Origin: Symbiodinium natans
Lineage: Eukaryota > Sar > Dinophyceae > Suessiales > Symbiodiniaceae
Assembly (NCBI GenBank): GCA_905221605.1
Contig: CAJNDS010000272.1
Span: 117,308 to 181,307, forward strand
Length of the DNA stretch: 64,000 nt
Direction: 5' to 3'
Within the stretch, counting starts at the first letter, position 1. Each line of letters starts with the position of its first letter. Of the stretch, positions 1 through 10,547 are shown piece by piece. Below the pieces are notes generated by a model. The model was not told where the DNA came from, did no database searches, and worked only from the letters and a program-made list of their open reading frames with translations. Both the position numbers and the translations under genes were made by a program.

Positions 1-46
1 TGGGGTTTGGGGTTTAGGGTTTCGGGTAGGGTTTCGGGTTTAGGGT

Positions 47-153
47 TGGGATGTTCTCCCTTATACTCACAGTCCTTAATGCGGATTTAAGTTTCCCCCC
101 TTTACGAGATTAGAACCCCTATTTGGGGACTGCGTGTAACAGGGAACATCCCA
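47..153. mobile_element. MITE-like element, imperfect ~30-bp inverted repeats
   Basis: The left end TGGGATGTTC...CAGTCC (47 on) is mirrored by GGGACTGC...GAACATCCCA ending at 153, giving terminal inverted repeats of about 30 bp with mismatches around a short core. No ORF is present. A half copy with the same left end starts near 17926, which supports a dispersed family. No clear target duplication is visible. Confidence 0.5.
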
Positions 154-465
154 GCTCACCTCACTTAAGGGTGAAGGTCTTGTGAGCTCGGAAGAATTTC
201 TTACTTAGAACAACTAAAAACGCCAGAGAAAAAACAGAACGAATGTTCAAGCACCGTGTGGTGTTGGGCTTGGACCTCAGACCCGAGCCCCAGAACCCTG
301 GAGACGGCAGTTGGGGTGTCAGGGTTTGTGTAGGGGTTCAGGGTTCAGGGTTTTGGGCTTTTTGGGGCTTTAGGGTTGTAGGGTATATGGCTTTAGGCTT
401 TTAGGGCTTTAGGCTAGCAATCATATGGATTACGGCTTAGGGCCAAACTCCGAAACGTCCGGGAA

Positions 466-838
466 AGCTGCTCTAAACCCTAAACCCTAAACCCTAAACC
501 CTAAACCCTAGACCCTAAACCCCAAACCCCAAACCCCAAACCCCAAACCCCAAACCCCAAACCCCAAACCCCAAACCCTAAACCCTAAACCCTAAATGTG
601 GGGTTGGGCGCCTCCAGAACCTCCAGGCGCACGGTCCTCCGCATGGGACCCGGCTCGTGGAGAGTTCGCTCCTCCATGTTCTGCGCAATCCGGCCTTTTC
701 AGGGGTTTAGGGTTTAGGGTTTAGGGTTTGGGGTTTAGGGTTTAGGGTTTAGGGTTTTTGGTGTTGGGTGTTGGGTTTTGGGTTTTGGGTTTTGGGTTTT
801 GGGTTTTGGGTTTTGGGTTTTGGGTTTTGGGTTTTGGG
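466..838. repeat. Convergent array pair around an exon-like spacer
   Basis: CCCTAAA then CCCCAAA repeats fill 475-596. After a unique spacer, TTTAGGG repeats start at 704 and change to a homogeneous TTTTGGG run to about 838. The spacer holds the exon-like stretch 621-680. The two arrays use different variants, each internally uniform. Confidence 0.8.
621..680 (-). CDS. Candidate exon (unknown protein)
   Basis: On the minus strand an acceptor ending TTGCGCAG at 681 precedes 20 open codons (NMEERTLHEP... to VRLE), followed by a GTTCTG donor at 620. Both ends are phase 0. It could be a further 3' exon of the 1047-5330 gene, but the phase of that gene's last assigned exon does not match without moving a boundary. 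Function unknown. Confidence 0.3.
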
Positions 839-1046
839 AGGATGATACCCCTGAAGGGTTCCTAAAAGTAACCCAACAGTAGCAAAAGGGCACAAATTCT
901 TTGGGGGGCTCTACTTCTTGGACCCTCCCAAAATTCTGGGTTGCAGGATCCGAAGCCGCGGTTCAGGGTGTGTATCAGGGGGGGGGGTCTGGGGCTTGGG
1001 GGGCTTAGGGGGTGTGTTATGGCGGCGGCCTTCTCTTGAGCCGTAC

Positions 1047-4000
1047 TGGATGAGGTGAACAGGTGTAGGGGCTGTCTGAGAGCAGAGCCGGCGCAACGTC
1101 AAGGGGACAGCCTCCGCGAACCAGCCGAAGGGGTTTAGGGTTTAGGTTAAGGGTTGAGGGCTTAGGGCTTAGGGTTTAGGGTTTCGGGTTTCGGGTTGAG
1201 GGCTTAGCGTTTAGGGTTTAGGGGTCAGGGGCTGGGCTGTTTGTCGTCGGGTTGAAAGGTTCAAGGGTGTAGGATGGCAAAAGGTGTTCGCAGGTTTTGA
1301 CAGGCTGGCAGCAGCCTCAAAGCACACCACTCCCAGCACGGCGCCCCGCACCAGCTCGGCGATGTCTACGTCTGCTTGTGGCCACGACCAGAGCCCGCAG
1401 GCGTGTGCTTGGGAGAAGGCCCAGGTCAGCAAGGACAGGGAAGACAGGAGCAGGGACAGGGCGAAGTTGAGGATGTGCAGGGGGAAGAAGCAGTAGAGCA
1501 GGGAGTCCGAAACATCAGGCCGCAGCTTCGCCCACGTGCACAGGCCGCTCGCATCGAAAGCCATCTGTCCCAGAAGGGCGACGAGCAGTCCGAGTAGAAG
1601 CACGTGCACCCAGCCCAGGCCATACACGACGCAGCTAAACGCTGCAATCTGGGACGCCATCCCCTGCGCCATGGCGAGGAGTCCCCCAGCTGCTCCTCGG
1701 CCAGAGATCACGAGGACGGCCCCCGCCAGCGCGATCAAGATGGCAGCGGGCAGGTTCCGGCAGACCCCAGGGCATGCCTGCTTCGTGCCAAGCTCACCTC
1801 TGGCTCTTTTTTGTTCATGTTGTGCCTTCTGATTAGAAGGCTACCCCCCACCCTTTCGGCTACTCTGACGAGTGAACCCAAATACAGTGCCCACCGTGGC
1901 TAAAAAGTCAGACACCCTGCCTAGACCTGCGCGAAGATGGGCCGCCAGGCTCCCAGCTCGGGCAATGTCATGCGCCTTCCCTGGCGACAACTCGTAGTTC
2001 GCGCTGATCTGGTGGAGAACATGACTCCCCTCCGGGTGATAGAACATGGCCTTCTCCATGAGGCTCGTAAGCCTGGAAGCCTTGTGGCAAGAATCCGCCG
2101 TCAGCAAGAAAGCCTCTATCTCGGGCTGCTCGGAGGCACGTTTCAGCAAAGACCCAAAGGCAGAGCCATCTTGTACCACAGCGGCCTCAAACAACTGCAT
2201 GATCTGGCTATGGCAGTGGTCCTGCCTTAGCTGCTGGTGCGCGCGATCCAAGGTTTATAATAAGCCTTTCTTGTGATCATACTCTGTGGTCTTAGGGGTG
2301 TGGGAGGGGCGTACCACTCTTCCTCCGAGCTTGGGCTTCCCCCGTTATCCCCCCACCATGCCGAGAAATCGAGGCGGCCTCAGCAGCTCTGGCAGAGCGA
2401 GGTCGGGATCTTCCCAGGCTTGGTCCAGGAGCTGCCCATCTTGCTGAAGGGCCGCCTGCAGGGACTTGCAGGCTTCGGAATTGCAGACGGGAGAAATGAA
2501 TAAATATAGCAGCGATATACAGAAATACACAGATATGCATATGCGTGCATGAGGGCGAGAGAGAGTGTGTTTGTGTGCGAGTGCTTTAGCTGCTTTAGCT
2601 TGCACGCGTGCCATGTACTCAGGACTCCGGCCTCCAGAATGGAAAGCTTGGCGGAGGGCTTTCGGGCATCGCGGTCGTCAATCTCAGACCAGTTCACCAG
2701 GCCCAAGGCTTGGCTGTTCTGCTGCACCGCCTGCCTTGCCATGTCAGTGTAAAAGTGGTCGTAGATGCAAGCCCGGGCGAAGCGATCGACTTGACACTCT
2801 GGCCACTTTGACTCCAAGACCTGCTGAGCCAGTCTCAGGTTGAGGCCGTTCTGGGCCACGAGCTTGGGCAGAAAGCTCTGGAAGCTGTGCTCCAAGTCTT
2901 TGCTCCCACAGCTCGCCTTGTTCTCGACCTCCAGCAGCTCCTTGAGGAGGCGCAGGAGGGTGGGGGCCGGCCTCATCAGCAGCTCATCGTAGCCACAGGA
3001 CCGGGAGTGGCCCGAAGGGCCCCTGGTAAAGCTCCGCGCCTTCTGCTGCGCCAGGCCCGCGGCGAGGCGCCGCGCTAAGAGGAAGCCCATAACCGACAGG
3101 GCCACCACCAGGGTGGGCCAGAGGCCCCCGAAGAAGAGGCCCCGGAATGCCAGGAGGGACGTGAGGCCGAGGCCTAGCCAGGCGGCCAGCAGCCACACGC
3201 AGAGGTTCAGCCGACGGAGGGTCTCCAGCTCCTGGCCCCTGCTCTCCCTTCGCTGGCTCGGCTCCATGCTGAGCTCGACTTCATCCAGCAGGGATTCCTA
3301 GTTATCATGAGTGGGATAATATTGAAAATCTAAATTTCTATTTCTTAATGGGTTTAAGTACCCTTAAAGATGTAATGTGGTACCCAACTATGACAAAGAT
3401 TCCGGGAAGGTCTCCTCCAGCACACCCTCCCGGCAGAAGAGCTTGAAGATCTCCTCCTGCCACCAGTTGGCTTCCAAGACCCCCCATCCAGCCAGCGCCA
3501 GACTTCGCTCCAGCACTTGCTGAATGGCTGGGGGATGCTGTTCCACCGCAATCTTGGCCAAGTCCCACCACGCCTGGTCGATCTTCTCCGCGCAGACGTA
3601 CTCGAAGGACCCTCCGAATTGTTTCACCAACATCTTCCTTCCCGAATCCGTGGAAGGCCCACGCAGGAAAGAGCTGCAAAGCCTTTCGCTTTGCTGCGTG
3701 CAGCGGTTGAGGCCCTGTCGCACGCTGCGCCTCATGAGCAAGTGGCGTCCCAGGCACGACGCCACGAAGCTCAGCATGACCGCGCAGAACCACCAAGAGG
3801 AGCCCCCCTCGTTCCCGCAGAACTGCGGGCTGCAGGTGCTGTCAATCTTTACGGCCAGCTGCGCATGTGCGGGCTGCAGGTGAACGGTGCTCCGCGGCGT
3901 CCTCTGCGAAACCGCCCGGAAGTCCGAGGAACACACCTGGATCCCAGGGTAGCGGTAGAGGTAGGCCTCTGCAGCACCCGAACCCCCGAAGAAGGGCAGC

Positions 4001-5330
4001 CCGGGCGCACCAGCGAGGAGGTGCGCAGAAACCGCCCCCTGCGGCTGGAAGCCCAAGTCCAGGGTCTGCGGCTTCCTCTCCAGGAACTCCTGGCAAACCC
4101 AGGAGAGCCACCCAGTGACACCCTACAAATGCTGCAAGCATGAAACCCCCCTACCCGAAACCCCAGAAAGTAGCAAACCCTAAACCCTAAACCCTAAACC
4201 CTAAACCCTAAACCCTAAACCCTAAACCCTAAACCCTATACCCTATACCCTATACCCTATACCCTATACCCTGCACCCGCCCTCTTTCAGACCGGGCCTG
4301 GTCTTCGAAGGTCGGGAGCCCCTGTGTACTCCGCGAGGCCAGCTCATGGCACTCCCCTGGCGTCCTGGGCTGGGTACCTTCGTCCGCGTACCTTCGAGGG
4401 TCTATAGGGTTTGGGGGTTTAGGGGATTTAGGGTTTAGGGTTGAGGGTATTTAGGGTTTAGGGCTTCGGGTTTAGGGTTTGGGGTTTATAGGGTTTAGAG
4501 GGTTCATAACGCTTAGGGCTTAGGGGTTTAGGGTTTTCGGGGTGGCTCCCTGGGCTTGCAGAAGGCAAAGACAAGACGGACCGCGAAGACGAAGCCTTCA
4601 AAGAAAGCGCTTGCGGCCCGGGTTGCAGGGTGCACCGGTGCTCCTGGAAGGTGAAAGCCGCGCAGCGGGTCATGGCCAGGCAAAGAAGCAGGCAGTGGTC
4701 CAGCGATGTGGAGGCTTTCTCCTGGATCCTCGTGGTGCACCTGAGGGATGGGGAGACGATTTTGGTGCGGACCTGCATCATCTCGCTCTCATCCTTCCAG
4801 CAGCTCCCGCCCATGTGAGTTGGGGCGACAGTACAGAGCCACTGGAGCAGCCCACAGGGCACGGGACCCACCGTGACGGGCACCAGAAGGTGGCTGCTTA
4901 CGCCCGAACACCGGAAAGAAAGCACGAGGTGCAGATCGCTTGACACATTACGGCCTGCTTTGTTGCCTTGGCCGGGTGGGCCTTTTTCCGACGCAAATGC
5001 AAACGAAACAGCGGACAAGGGACAGGACCGGTTTGCTCGCTCAAGCGTTGGCATCAGGCTTGCTTTGGGCAACACCTCTGCCCCCACTTGGACCCCATCC
5101 ATCTCTGCGAAGCTCGTCGACATCAACCGGGGATGAAGCTGCTGCGTCACGCACTCTGCATCGCCTGGACTGCCACAGAGCCCGGTGAGCTGCAGCGCCT
5201 CCTTGTGATCGCAATCTCGGCAGGGGAGCCTCTGACTTTGCAATACTCGCTCCGCAAGGTGCCAAGGCCACAGCAGCAGGAGCAAGAGCACCGCAAGGAG
5301 AGACAGCGAGGTGCATCGAGACTCCTCCAT
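1047..5330 (-). CDS. Multi-exon polytopic membrane protein gene
   Basis: Model in transcription order: 5330-4596, 4089-3403, 3297-2619, 2472-2357, 2194-1916, 1777-1316, 1111-1047 (open beyond). Every junction preserves frame, giving at least 1007 residues. The N-terminus MEESRCTSLSLLAVLLLLLL looks like a signal peptide. A Cys-rich region in exon 1 contains a PAN/apple-like stretch (LDHCLLLCLAMTRCAAF). Hydrophobic segments lie near residues 343-360, 506-525 and 528-549, with about four more in exon 6. Donors are GC (4595, 1315), GA (3402, an introner) and GT (2618, 2356, 1915, 1046); all acceptors are AG. Telomere-like arrays sit in the introns 4090-4595 and 1112-1315. I do not recognise the family; a surface receptor or channel is possible. 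Exon 1 and the last boundary are least certain. Confidence 0.6.
3298..3402 (-). mobile_element. Introner copy 1 (105-bp GA-AG intron)
   Basis: This intron matches 6780-6881 along its whole length: both share CTTTGTCA-AGTTGGGTACCA-like starts, GGGTACTTAAACCCA centres and ATCCCA near the 3' end. On the sense strand it is flanked by the direct repeat GGAATC (CCGGAATCT on the left, TAGGAATCC on the right). Removing 3298-3402 joins exons 2 and 3 of the surrounding gene in frame. A GA donor with AG followed by G fits splice sites reported for dinoflagellates. Confidence 0.7.
4175..4272. repeat. CCCTAAA array changing to CCCTATA
   Basis: About nine CCCTAAA units are followed by a block of CCCTATA units (about 4238-4272). 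The array lies inside the intron 4090-4595, which also holds a degenerate TTTAGGG array at 4400-4540. Confidence 0.85.
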
Positions 5331-5540
5331 GATCGGACCCTACATGACCACGTCTCCTGCGAGGGCCCCTCTATGCTGGAGCCGAAAGAGCCGAAGTGAG
5401 GCAGCATGACTTGGGTAGCTCGGGAGCACACGGCTCCAAGGCCCTAAACCCTAAACCCTAAACCCTAAACCCCAAACCCTAAACCCCAAACCCCAAACCC
5501 CAAACCCCAAACCCTAAACCCTAAACCCCTTCCCCCCCAC

Positions 5541-6341
5541 AATCTCGTGCTCAGCGGCATCTTCTTACACACCCGGAGGTGCATGAAGCGCTGGAAGAAG
5601 TAGAAGAAGAAGGCCCAGACGCCTTAGCTGCCGAAGCCGCGGCCATCGCCGGTTCCCCCTAAACCCTAAACCCTAAACCCTAAACCCTAAACCCTAAACC
5701 CGAAACCCTAAACCCTAAACCGTGAGTTCCGGAGCACCTAGAGTCCAGAACCCCCTGGTTCTCAGGTCTCAAAGAAAGTAGGGAGCCCATCCGGGGTCGA
5801 CTCTGCGGGGTTTAGGGTTTAGGGTGTTTAGGGTTTAGGGTTTAGGGTTTAGGGTTTCGGGTTTAGGGTTTAGGGTTTAGGGTTTGGGGTTTAGGGTTTG
5901 GGGTTTGGGGTTTGGGGTTTGGGGTTTAGTTTTGATAGACAGGGTGCAAAGGTAGGCCTGCGTCCACCACATGGAAGGGGACAGAATGAAGAGCGTGAGG
6001 CAGCAACCTCGGGGGGACGGTCCAGAGTCGAGCCGGGCAGGGTCTAGGGCTTTTACGGTTATTAGGGTTATTAGGGTTATTAGGTTATTAGGGTTATTAG
6101 TGGTATTTGGGTCTAGGGTTTAGGGTTCGAAGGACCGAAAACAGTCGCCGCCCTGGGGCGTCTCCAAACTCAAGAGTTGAGACCCCTTGGCCAGCCTAGA
6201 ACCTCGAATCTTAGAAGGGCCTGGTTTCGGGCTTAAGGCAGCCTTAAGGGTTGAGGCATAGTGGGAACCAGTCAAAGAGGCGATGCGAATCCCTAAGCTC
6301 CTGCTCGTCTGCTCGTTCGTAGCTGCCGGCCAACGATGACG
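5541..6341 (-). CDS. Three linked exons of a membrane protein
   Basis: Minus-strand exons 6341-6258, 6007-5948 and 5622 to about 5541 each begin with two bases completing a codon, and the first two end with one base before GC donors. Joined, both junction codons become Cys. The peptide runs from GSYERADEQELRDSHRLFDW into a long hydrophobic stretch (CLTLFILSPSMWWTQAYL, then VWAFFFYFFQRFMHL). Arrays occupy the introns at 6045-6125, 5812-5930 and 5660-5722. Probably part of a multi-pass membrane protein; family not recognised. The 3' boundary is unclear. Confidence 0.45.
5766..5955. repeat. Segmental duplicate A (copy at 14807-14965)
   Basis: The unique leader TCTCAAAGAAAGTAGGGAGC...CTCTGCGGGG, the following TTTAGGG/TTTGGGG array and the trailing TTTAGTTTTGAT..GACAGG...GCAAAGGTAG are all repeated at 14807-14965. 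The array moved together with both unique flanks. Confidence 0.75.
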
Positions 6342-6725
6342 CTAATGGCTGGCTAATATGAACACTTGCACCCTTGCACCCCTCGAAGCCCTCGAAGCCC
6401 TCGAAGCCCTCGAACCCCTCGAGCCCAGCAGAACAAACCCTAAACCCTAAACCCTAAACCCTAAACCCTAAACCCTAAACCCTAAACCCAAGGCCCCAAA
6501 TCCATACATCCAGAGACCTGAAGCCCGATGCAGTGCAACCTGGCGTCAGCATGGCAGCGTCACGTGGCCCTGGTAGTCCCAGGCAAGGCCTCCAGGGAAA
6601 GGTCTTAGAGGGCACACTTCACCCTGCAACATAGCTCTCCGAATGCTATGGCCCCTAAACCCTCAACCCTAAACCCTAAACCCTAAACCCTAAGGGTCAG
6701 CCATCGGGCCCCTTCAGTGCTGCAC

Positions 6726-6931
6726 GGAAGTCTGTGCCCCTCCCAGGATACTCTCCACGCGCCCTTCGACTGCCCTTTCCTGGTTCATGGTTGGGATATG
6801 ATCAAGATTTAGATTTATATTCCTTATTGGGTTTAAGTACCCCTAACGATGTAAAATGGTACCCAACTGTGACAAAGTTTCCACGTAGTTCCCCAATCTA
6901 CCCGGTGTCACGAGTATCTCCAGGTCTCCCG
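6726..6931 (-). CDS. Two exons split by an introner; TPGRL motif
   Basis: Exon 6931-6882 (two bases plus 16 codons) encodes GDLEILVTPGRLGNYV. Exon 6779-6726 (18 codons) continues in frame with ERAVEGRVESILGGAQTS before a GTGCAG donor. The intron 6780-6881 is the second introner copy. ILVTPGRL resembles motif Ib of DEAD-box RNA helicases (LVxTPGRL), but no other helicase motif is visible nearby, so the assignment is only a suggestion. Confidence 0.45.
6780..6881 (-). mobile_element. Introner copy 2 (102-bp GA-AG intron)
   Basis: Same family as 3298-3402 and in the same sense orientation relative to its host gene. On the sense strand the flanking direct repeat is GGAAA (GTGGAAACTTTG on the left, CCAGGAAAGGG on the right). 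Its removal leaves a continuous frame. Short inverted sequences GTTGGG and CCCAAC lie near its ends. Confidence 0.7.
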
Positions 6932-7195
6932 CTCCAGATTTAAGTTGAATGCCCGTTGACTTTGACATAAGGATGCCCCAAAAGAGGAGCCCCTAATCTT
7001 CGGAATCCCGCCCCGCACGGATTAAACCCTAAACCCCAAACCCCAAACCCTAAACCCTAAACCCTAAACCCTAAACCCCCAACCCTAAACCCTAAACCCT
7101 AAACCCTAAACCCTGAACCCTGAACCTAAACCCTAAACCCTAAACCCTAGACCCTAAACCCTAAACCCTAAACCCTATAAACCTTAATCCATCAG

Positions 7196-7267
7196 ATCAT
7201 GCTCCGCGCCTATGGGAAGCGGCTCCAGGAACCTCTCTGCCTCACGCCCGCTCTTTCCTGCACCAGG
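7196..7267 (+). CDS. Candidate exon between convergent arrays
   Basis: The acceptor ATCCATCAG ends at 7195. Twenty-four open codons (IMLRAYGKRLQEPLCL...SCTR) run to a GTTTAG donor that is the first unit of the following TTTAGGG array. A CCCTAAA array lies on the left. Phase 0 at both ends. Function unknown. Confidence 0.35.
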
Positions 7268-7705
7268 GTTTAGGGTTTAGGGGTTTAGGGTTTAGGGGTT
7301 TAGGGTTTAGGGGTTTAGGGTTTAGGGTTTAGGGTGTAATTAGGGTTTAGGGTTTAGGGTGCAGGTTTAGGGCTTGCCAGGGTCTTACACGGTTTCGAAC
7401 CTATTTCATAGATATCCGCCGGTCATGTTCGGCACCAGGACACAGCATGTCATGTTCGGCACCAGGACACAGCATGTCTTGACGTGGTGGACCAAATCCG
7501 GTTAAAATGCTACTTCAAGTTACGGCACGCCTGGGCAACCCCCACCGCTAGAAAAGAACAGCTTGAGGTGCTGGCACTTGTGCCGGCAATGCACCCCCAA
7601 ACCCTAAACCCTAAACCCTAAACCCTAAACCCCAAACCCCAAACCCCAAACCCTAAACCCTAAACCCTAAACGACCCTAAGTTCCTGCTCGGAAGAAGAA
7701 CAGAA

Positions 7706-7732
7706 ACTTCCCCCCCCCCCCCCCCCCCCCCA
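7706..7732 (+). repeat. Poly-C run
   Basis: An uninterrupted run of about 22 C follows an A/T-mixed spacer between two CCCTAAA arrays. Similar C or G homopolymers occur near 17705, 19905, 36357, 43193, 51802-51850, 58892 and 62078. Lengths are likely to be uncertain in the assembly. Confidence 0.8.
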
Positions 7733-7804
7733 AAGCAGACCCTAGACCCTAAACCCTAAACCCTGGACCCTAAACCCTAAACCCTACACCCTAAACCGTC
7801 TCAG

Positions 7805-7844
7805 AGCCTTGTCCAAAGAGCAGCAACAGGGCCGACTCTCGGAA
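7805..7844 (+). CDS. Candidate 40-bp exon
   Basis: Acceptor CGTCTCAG at 7804 and a strong GTAAGG donor at 7845 enclose 40 bases that read xALSKEQQQGRLSE. A CCCTAAA array is upstream and a long TTTAGGG array downstream. Confidence 0.35.
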
Positions 7845-7876
7845 GTAAGGAATCCTGAAGAGCGGCTCTGAGAAGG

Positions 7877-8010
7877 TTTAGAGTTTAGGGTTTAGGGTTT
7901 AGGGTTTAGGGTTTAGGGTTTAGGGTTTAGGGTTTAGGGTTTAGGGTTTAGGGTTTAGGGTTTAGGGTTTAGGGTTTAGGGTTTAGGGTTTAGGGTTTAG
8001 GGTTTAGGGC
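7877..8010 (+). repeat. Long near-perfect TTTAGGG array
   Basis: About 19 consecutive TTTAGGG units, one of the cleanest arrays in the window, followed by unique sequence from about 8011. Confidence 0.9.
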
Positions 8011-8214
8011 TTGGGGTCGAGGGTGTTGGGGTTCTTTGGTTTTATTAGGTTTGGGTAGGGGCAGACCACTGAAAGAACGTGGAATGCCTCGGTGGTCAAA
8101 GGCGCACGACAGGGGGGGCTTCCAGTGACTGCGGTGCCTTGCAACATCTCACACCACGGGCCAAGTGCTCCCTGAGACCACGCGGGTTAGGCGTCTACAT
8201 GTGGTCCCTTCCAG

Positions 8215-8265
8215 CGGATCATGGCGGAACATGCCGCCTTGGGGCCTCCTGCTTGGCGCACCCGG
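8215..8265 (+). CDS. Candidate exon
   Basis: A pyrimidine-rich acceptor (GGTCCCTTCCAG, ending 8214) precedes 17 codons reading RIMAEHAALGPPAWRTR, with a GTTTCG donor at 8266 inside the next array. Phase 0 at both ends. Function unknown. Confidence 0.35.
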
Positions 8266-8371
8266 GTTTCGGGGTTTTAGGGATTTAGGGTTCTAGGGTT
8301 TCAGGGTTTCAGGGTTTTAGGGACTAAGGGATTTAGGGTTTTAGGGATTTAGGGCTTTAGGGTTTTCGGGT

Positions 8372-8469
8372 TCGGGGCCAGGAGCGCAGGCCCGGGCGCA
8401 GGAAGTTGTTCAGCGGGCTCAGCAAGCAGGGCGTGAAGAGCACGCCGGGCACCAGCACTTGGAAGACTC
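8372..8469 (-). CDS. Candidate hydrophobic exon
   Basis: From an AG at 8470-8471 the minus strand reads VFQVLVPGVLFTPCLL then SPLNNFLRPGLRSW, starting with two bases of a split codon. The hydrophobic start suggests a membrane or secreted protein. The donor is not clear. It may belong to the same gene as 5541-6341 (same strand and entry phase). Confidence 0.35.
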
Positions 8470-8590
8470 CTTGATTCTGCCCTAAACCCTAACCTTAAAC
8501 CCTAAACCCTAAACCCTAAACTTGAGGTTCACCGACCTTCGTGGACTCGGCTTTTGCGACTCAAGCTCAAGAATTGCTGTAGCTACTTTA

Positions 8591-8690
8591 CATAGGGGCC
8601 TTAATAACTAGAGTGGATTTTGGGGGGTTATTGTAGTAGATTCATCAAGGGATCATGAGGGAATACTATTAGTCATTAGTCCGCCGAAGG
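8591..8690. mobile_element. MITE copy B (ATAGGGGCC family)
   Basis: Starts CATAGGGGCCTTAATAACTAGA and matches 47328-47433 through TTGTAGTA...AAGGGATCATGAGGGAATA. Its right end is diverged. Related copies lie at 36841-36957 (inverted) and about 61838-61946. Confidence 0.55.
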
Positions 8691-9068
8691 CAGGACTGAT
8701 CTCGAGCTCCGCCTGCACTGTTACTTAGCTGGGTTTAGGGTTTAGGGTTTAGGGTTTAGGGTTTAGGGTTATAGGGTTTAGGGTTATAGGGTTTCGGGTT
8801 ACACCTACGCAGAACCGAAAAGCGAAGGCTCCGAAGTGTGGCTGGGCCGAGCGCCGACCTTCAAAGGACAACCACCCATGCTTCCTTGCTGCCAAGGGCT
8901 CGGAAACCGAAGTCGATCTCCTTCCTCACAGCAAAGAAATGTAGCCACAGCTCCCACCCTTCCCACCCTAAGACACCTAAGCCCTGAACACTCAACTTCA
9001 ACCCCTTCCCAACAAGAACAAAAGGTGTTCCTTTTTCTGGGTGAGCTTACGATACACCCCCCAAGCCC

Positions 9069-9446
9069 TCAATGATTTGCGCCCCAGGAGATGTCACGAA
9101 ACGGCTCCTGCCTGAGGTCTCGCAGTGTCGTCACAGGGCCTCCAGTGTCCAGTAGGAAGCCTTTGACTCTCTCGAACCAGCTGCTCGTGTGATGTTGCCA
9201 CAGGTCCTGCACGCGGGTCCAGTCGGTGGCATTCTGAAGCTCTCGGCACTCCACACCCCCCACTGCAAATTCCCTAGCAATCCTGCGTGTAGTACCAGGT
9301 AAGGTAGACGTTGAAGGCCGACGCCGCAACCTTGTGCCATGGCCCCAGCCAGTAAACGCAGCAAGCAAAGAGCCTACATATGCCTGCAGGGGGTAGACAT
9401 GAATGAACTCAAGCTCAAGCGCGAACGCGACTTGCTCCCAAAGCAA
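9069..9446 (-). CDS. Candidate exon cluster
   Basis: The minus strand is open for 125 codons, but splice signals suggest two exons. One follows a CCCCCTGCAG acceptor and reads AYVGSLLAAFTGWGHG. The other follows TTTGCAG and reads GGVECRELQNATDWTRVQDL, then WQHHTSSWFERVKGFLLDTG, up to a GC donor. The second peptide has the composition of a soluble folded domain. Family unknown. Confidence 0.4.
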   Translation of the reverse strand: MLWEQVAFALELEFIHVYPLQAYVGSLLAAFTGWGHGTRLRRRPSTSTLPGTTRRIAREFAVGGVECRELQNATDWTRVQDLWQHHTSSWFERVKGFLLDTGGPVTTLRDLRQEPFRDISWGANH

Positions 9447-9837
9447 CGCAGAAGATGGTGAAAGTGATCACGATGAACAGATTCTCATCTTCAATCGTCT
9501 GGAAGCCCGCGATGTTCACGCAAGTCCCTGCCATCGGGTGTTCGGGGAAATGAACCTGCTTGTGTCAACGACCGCCTTGCCAACTAACCTCAAAGGTCCC
9601 GATTCCGCCCTGGGGCAGCTGCAAGAGCAGGGATTTAGGGGTTTAGGGTTTAAAGGTTTCGGGCAGGTACTAACGAATGTAAGCCCCTGAGGCCATCCAT
9701 GCCAGAAACTAACCGACTGGGGCTTGGCCCTGACAACCCGTGGGCGAGCGGACCCGCCTATCATCATGCACATGGCCCACCACGTCAGTCCGATCCTGGG
9801 ATTTTCGTGGAGCACCCGACAAGCCCTAAAACGGAAA

Positions 9838-9965
9838 GGCCCTAAACCCTAAACCCCTAAACCCCTAAACTCCTAAACCCCTGAACCCCTAAACCCCTAA
9901 ACCCCTAAACCCCTAAACCCCTAAACCCCTAAACCCCTAAACCCCTAAACCCCTAAACCCTAAAC
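9838..9965 (-). repeat. CCCCTAAA octamer array
   Basis: The unit is eight bases (CCCCTAAA) and uniform over about 14 copies, unlike the heptamer arrays on either side. Confidence 0.85.
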
Positions 9966-10144
9966 GAGCCTCAAGCCCTGGACGTCCCCCCAAGCCTCCT
10001 ACCTTCCCCGAGGAACAAAGAAAGCCGATGAGCAACCCCTACTTAGAACTGAACGTCCCACAGAAAGCCCCCAAAACCCTAAACCCGAAACCCTACTGGA
10101 AGACAAAACCCTAAAACCCGAAACACCAAATACTACAAAAAACA

Positions 10145-10292
10145 CAACCCCCCCCCCCCCAACAAAACAAAAACAAAAACAAAACACAAACAAACCAAAA
10201 ACCAAAACAAAAAACAAAACAAAAACAAAAACAAAACACAAACAAAACGCAAACAAAATACAAACAAAACAAAAACAAAACAAAAACAAAAA
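10145..10292. repeat. CAAAA-rich low-complexity tract
   Basis: A poly-C stretch followed by irregular CAAAA/CAAAAA repeats; minus-strand open frames here (FVLFCF-type) are translations of the repeat and not genes. Confidence 0.85.
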
Positions 10293-10547
10293 CAAAGCTG
10301 GGCCCAGCCGCAGGAACCCGAGGAGGCCCATCATGAAGCCTTGAGGGAACTTGCCGGCCTCCCGCTGTTTCGGGCTCTAGAGGATAAGGGCTCGGGGTTT
10401 TTACGGTGTCAGTAGGGTTTTTTGGGTTTTTTGGGGGGTGTTTTAGGGTTTTTGGGCTTAGGTTTCAGGGTTTAGGGTGGCCTCCCACCCTTTGTCGACT
10501 TCGCGGCTCTCCTCTCCAGTCTAGTCGGGTTTGGGGGGGCCCATTTG

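Noticed and set aside
4240-4275. CCCTATA block as a TATA-type promoter
   Set aside because: It is a variant repeat unit within an intronic array, and dinoflagellate promoters do not rely on a TATA box.
6726-6931. Firm assignment as a DEAD-box helicase
   Set aside because: Only the TPGRL-like motif is present; no Walker A, DEAD or SAT motif was found on neighbouring exons.
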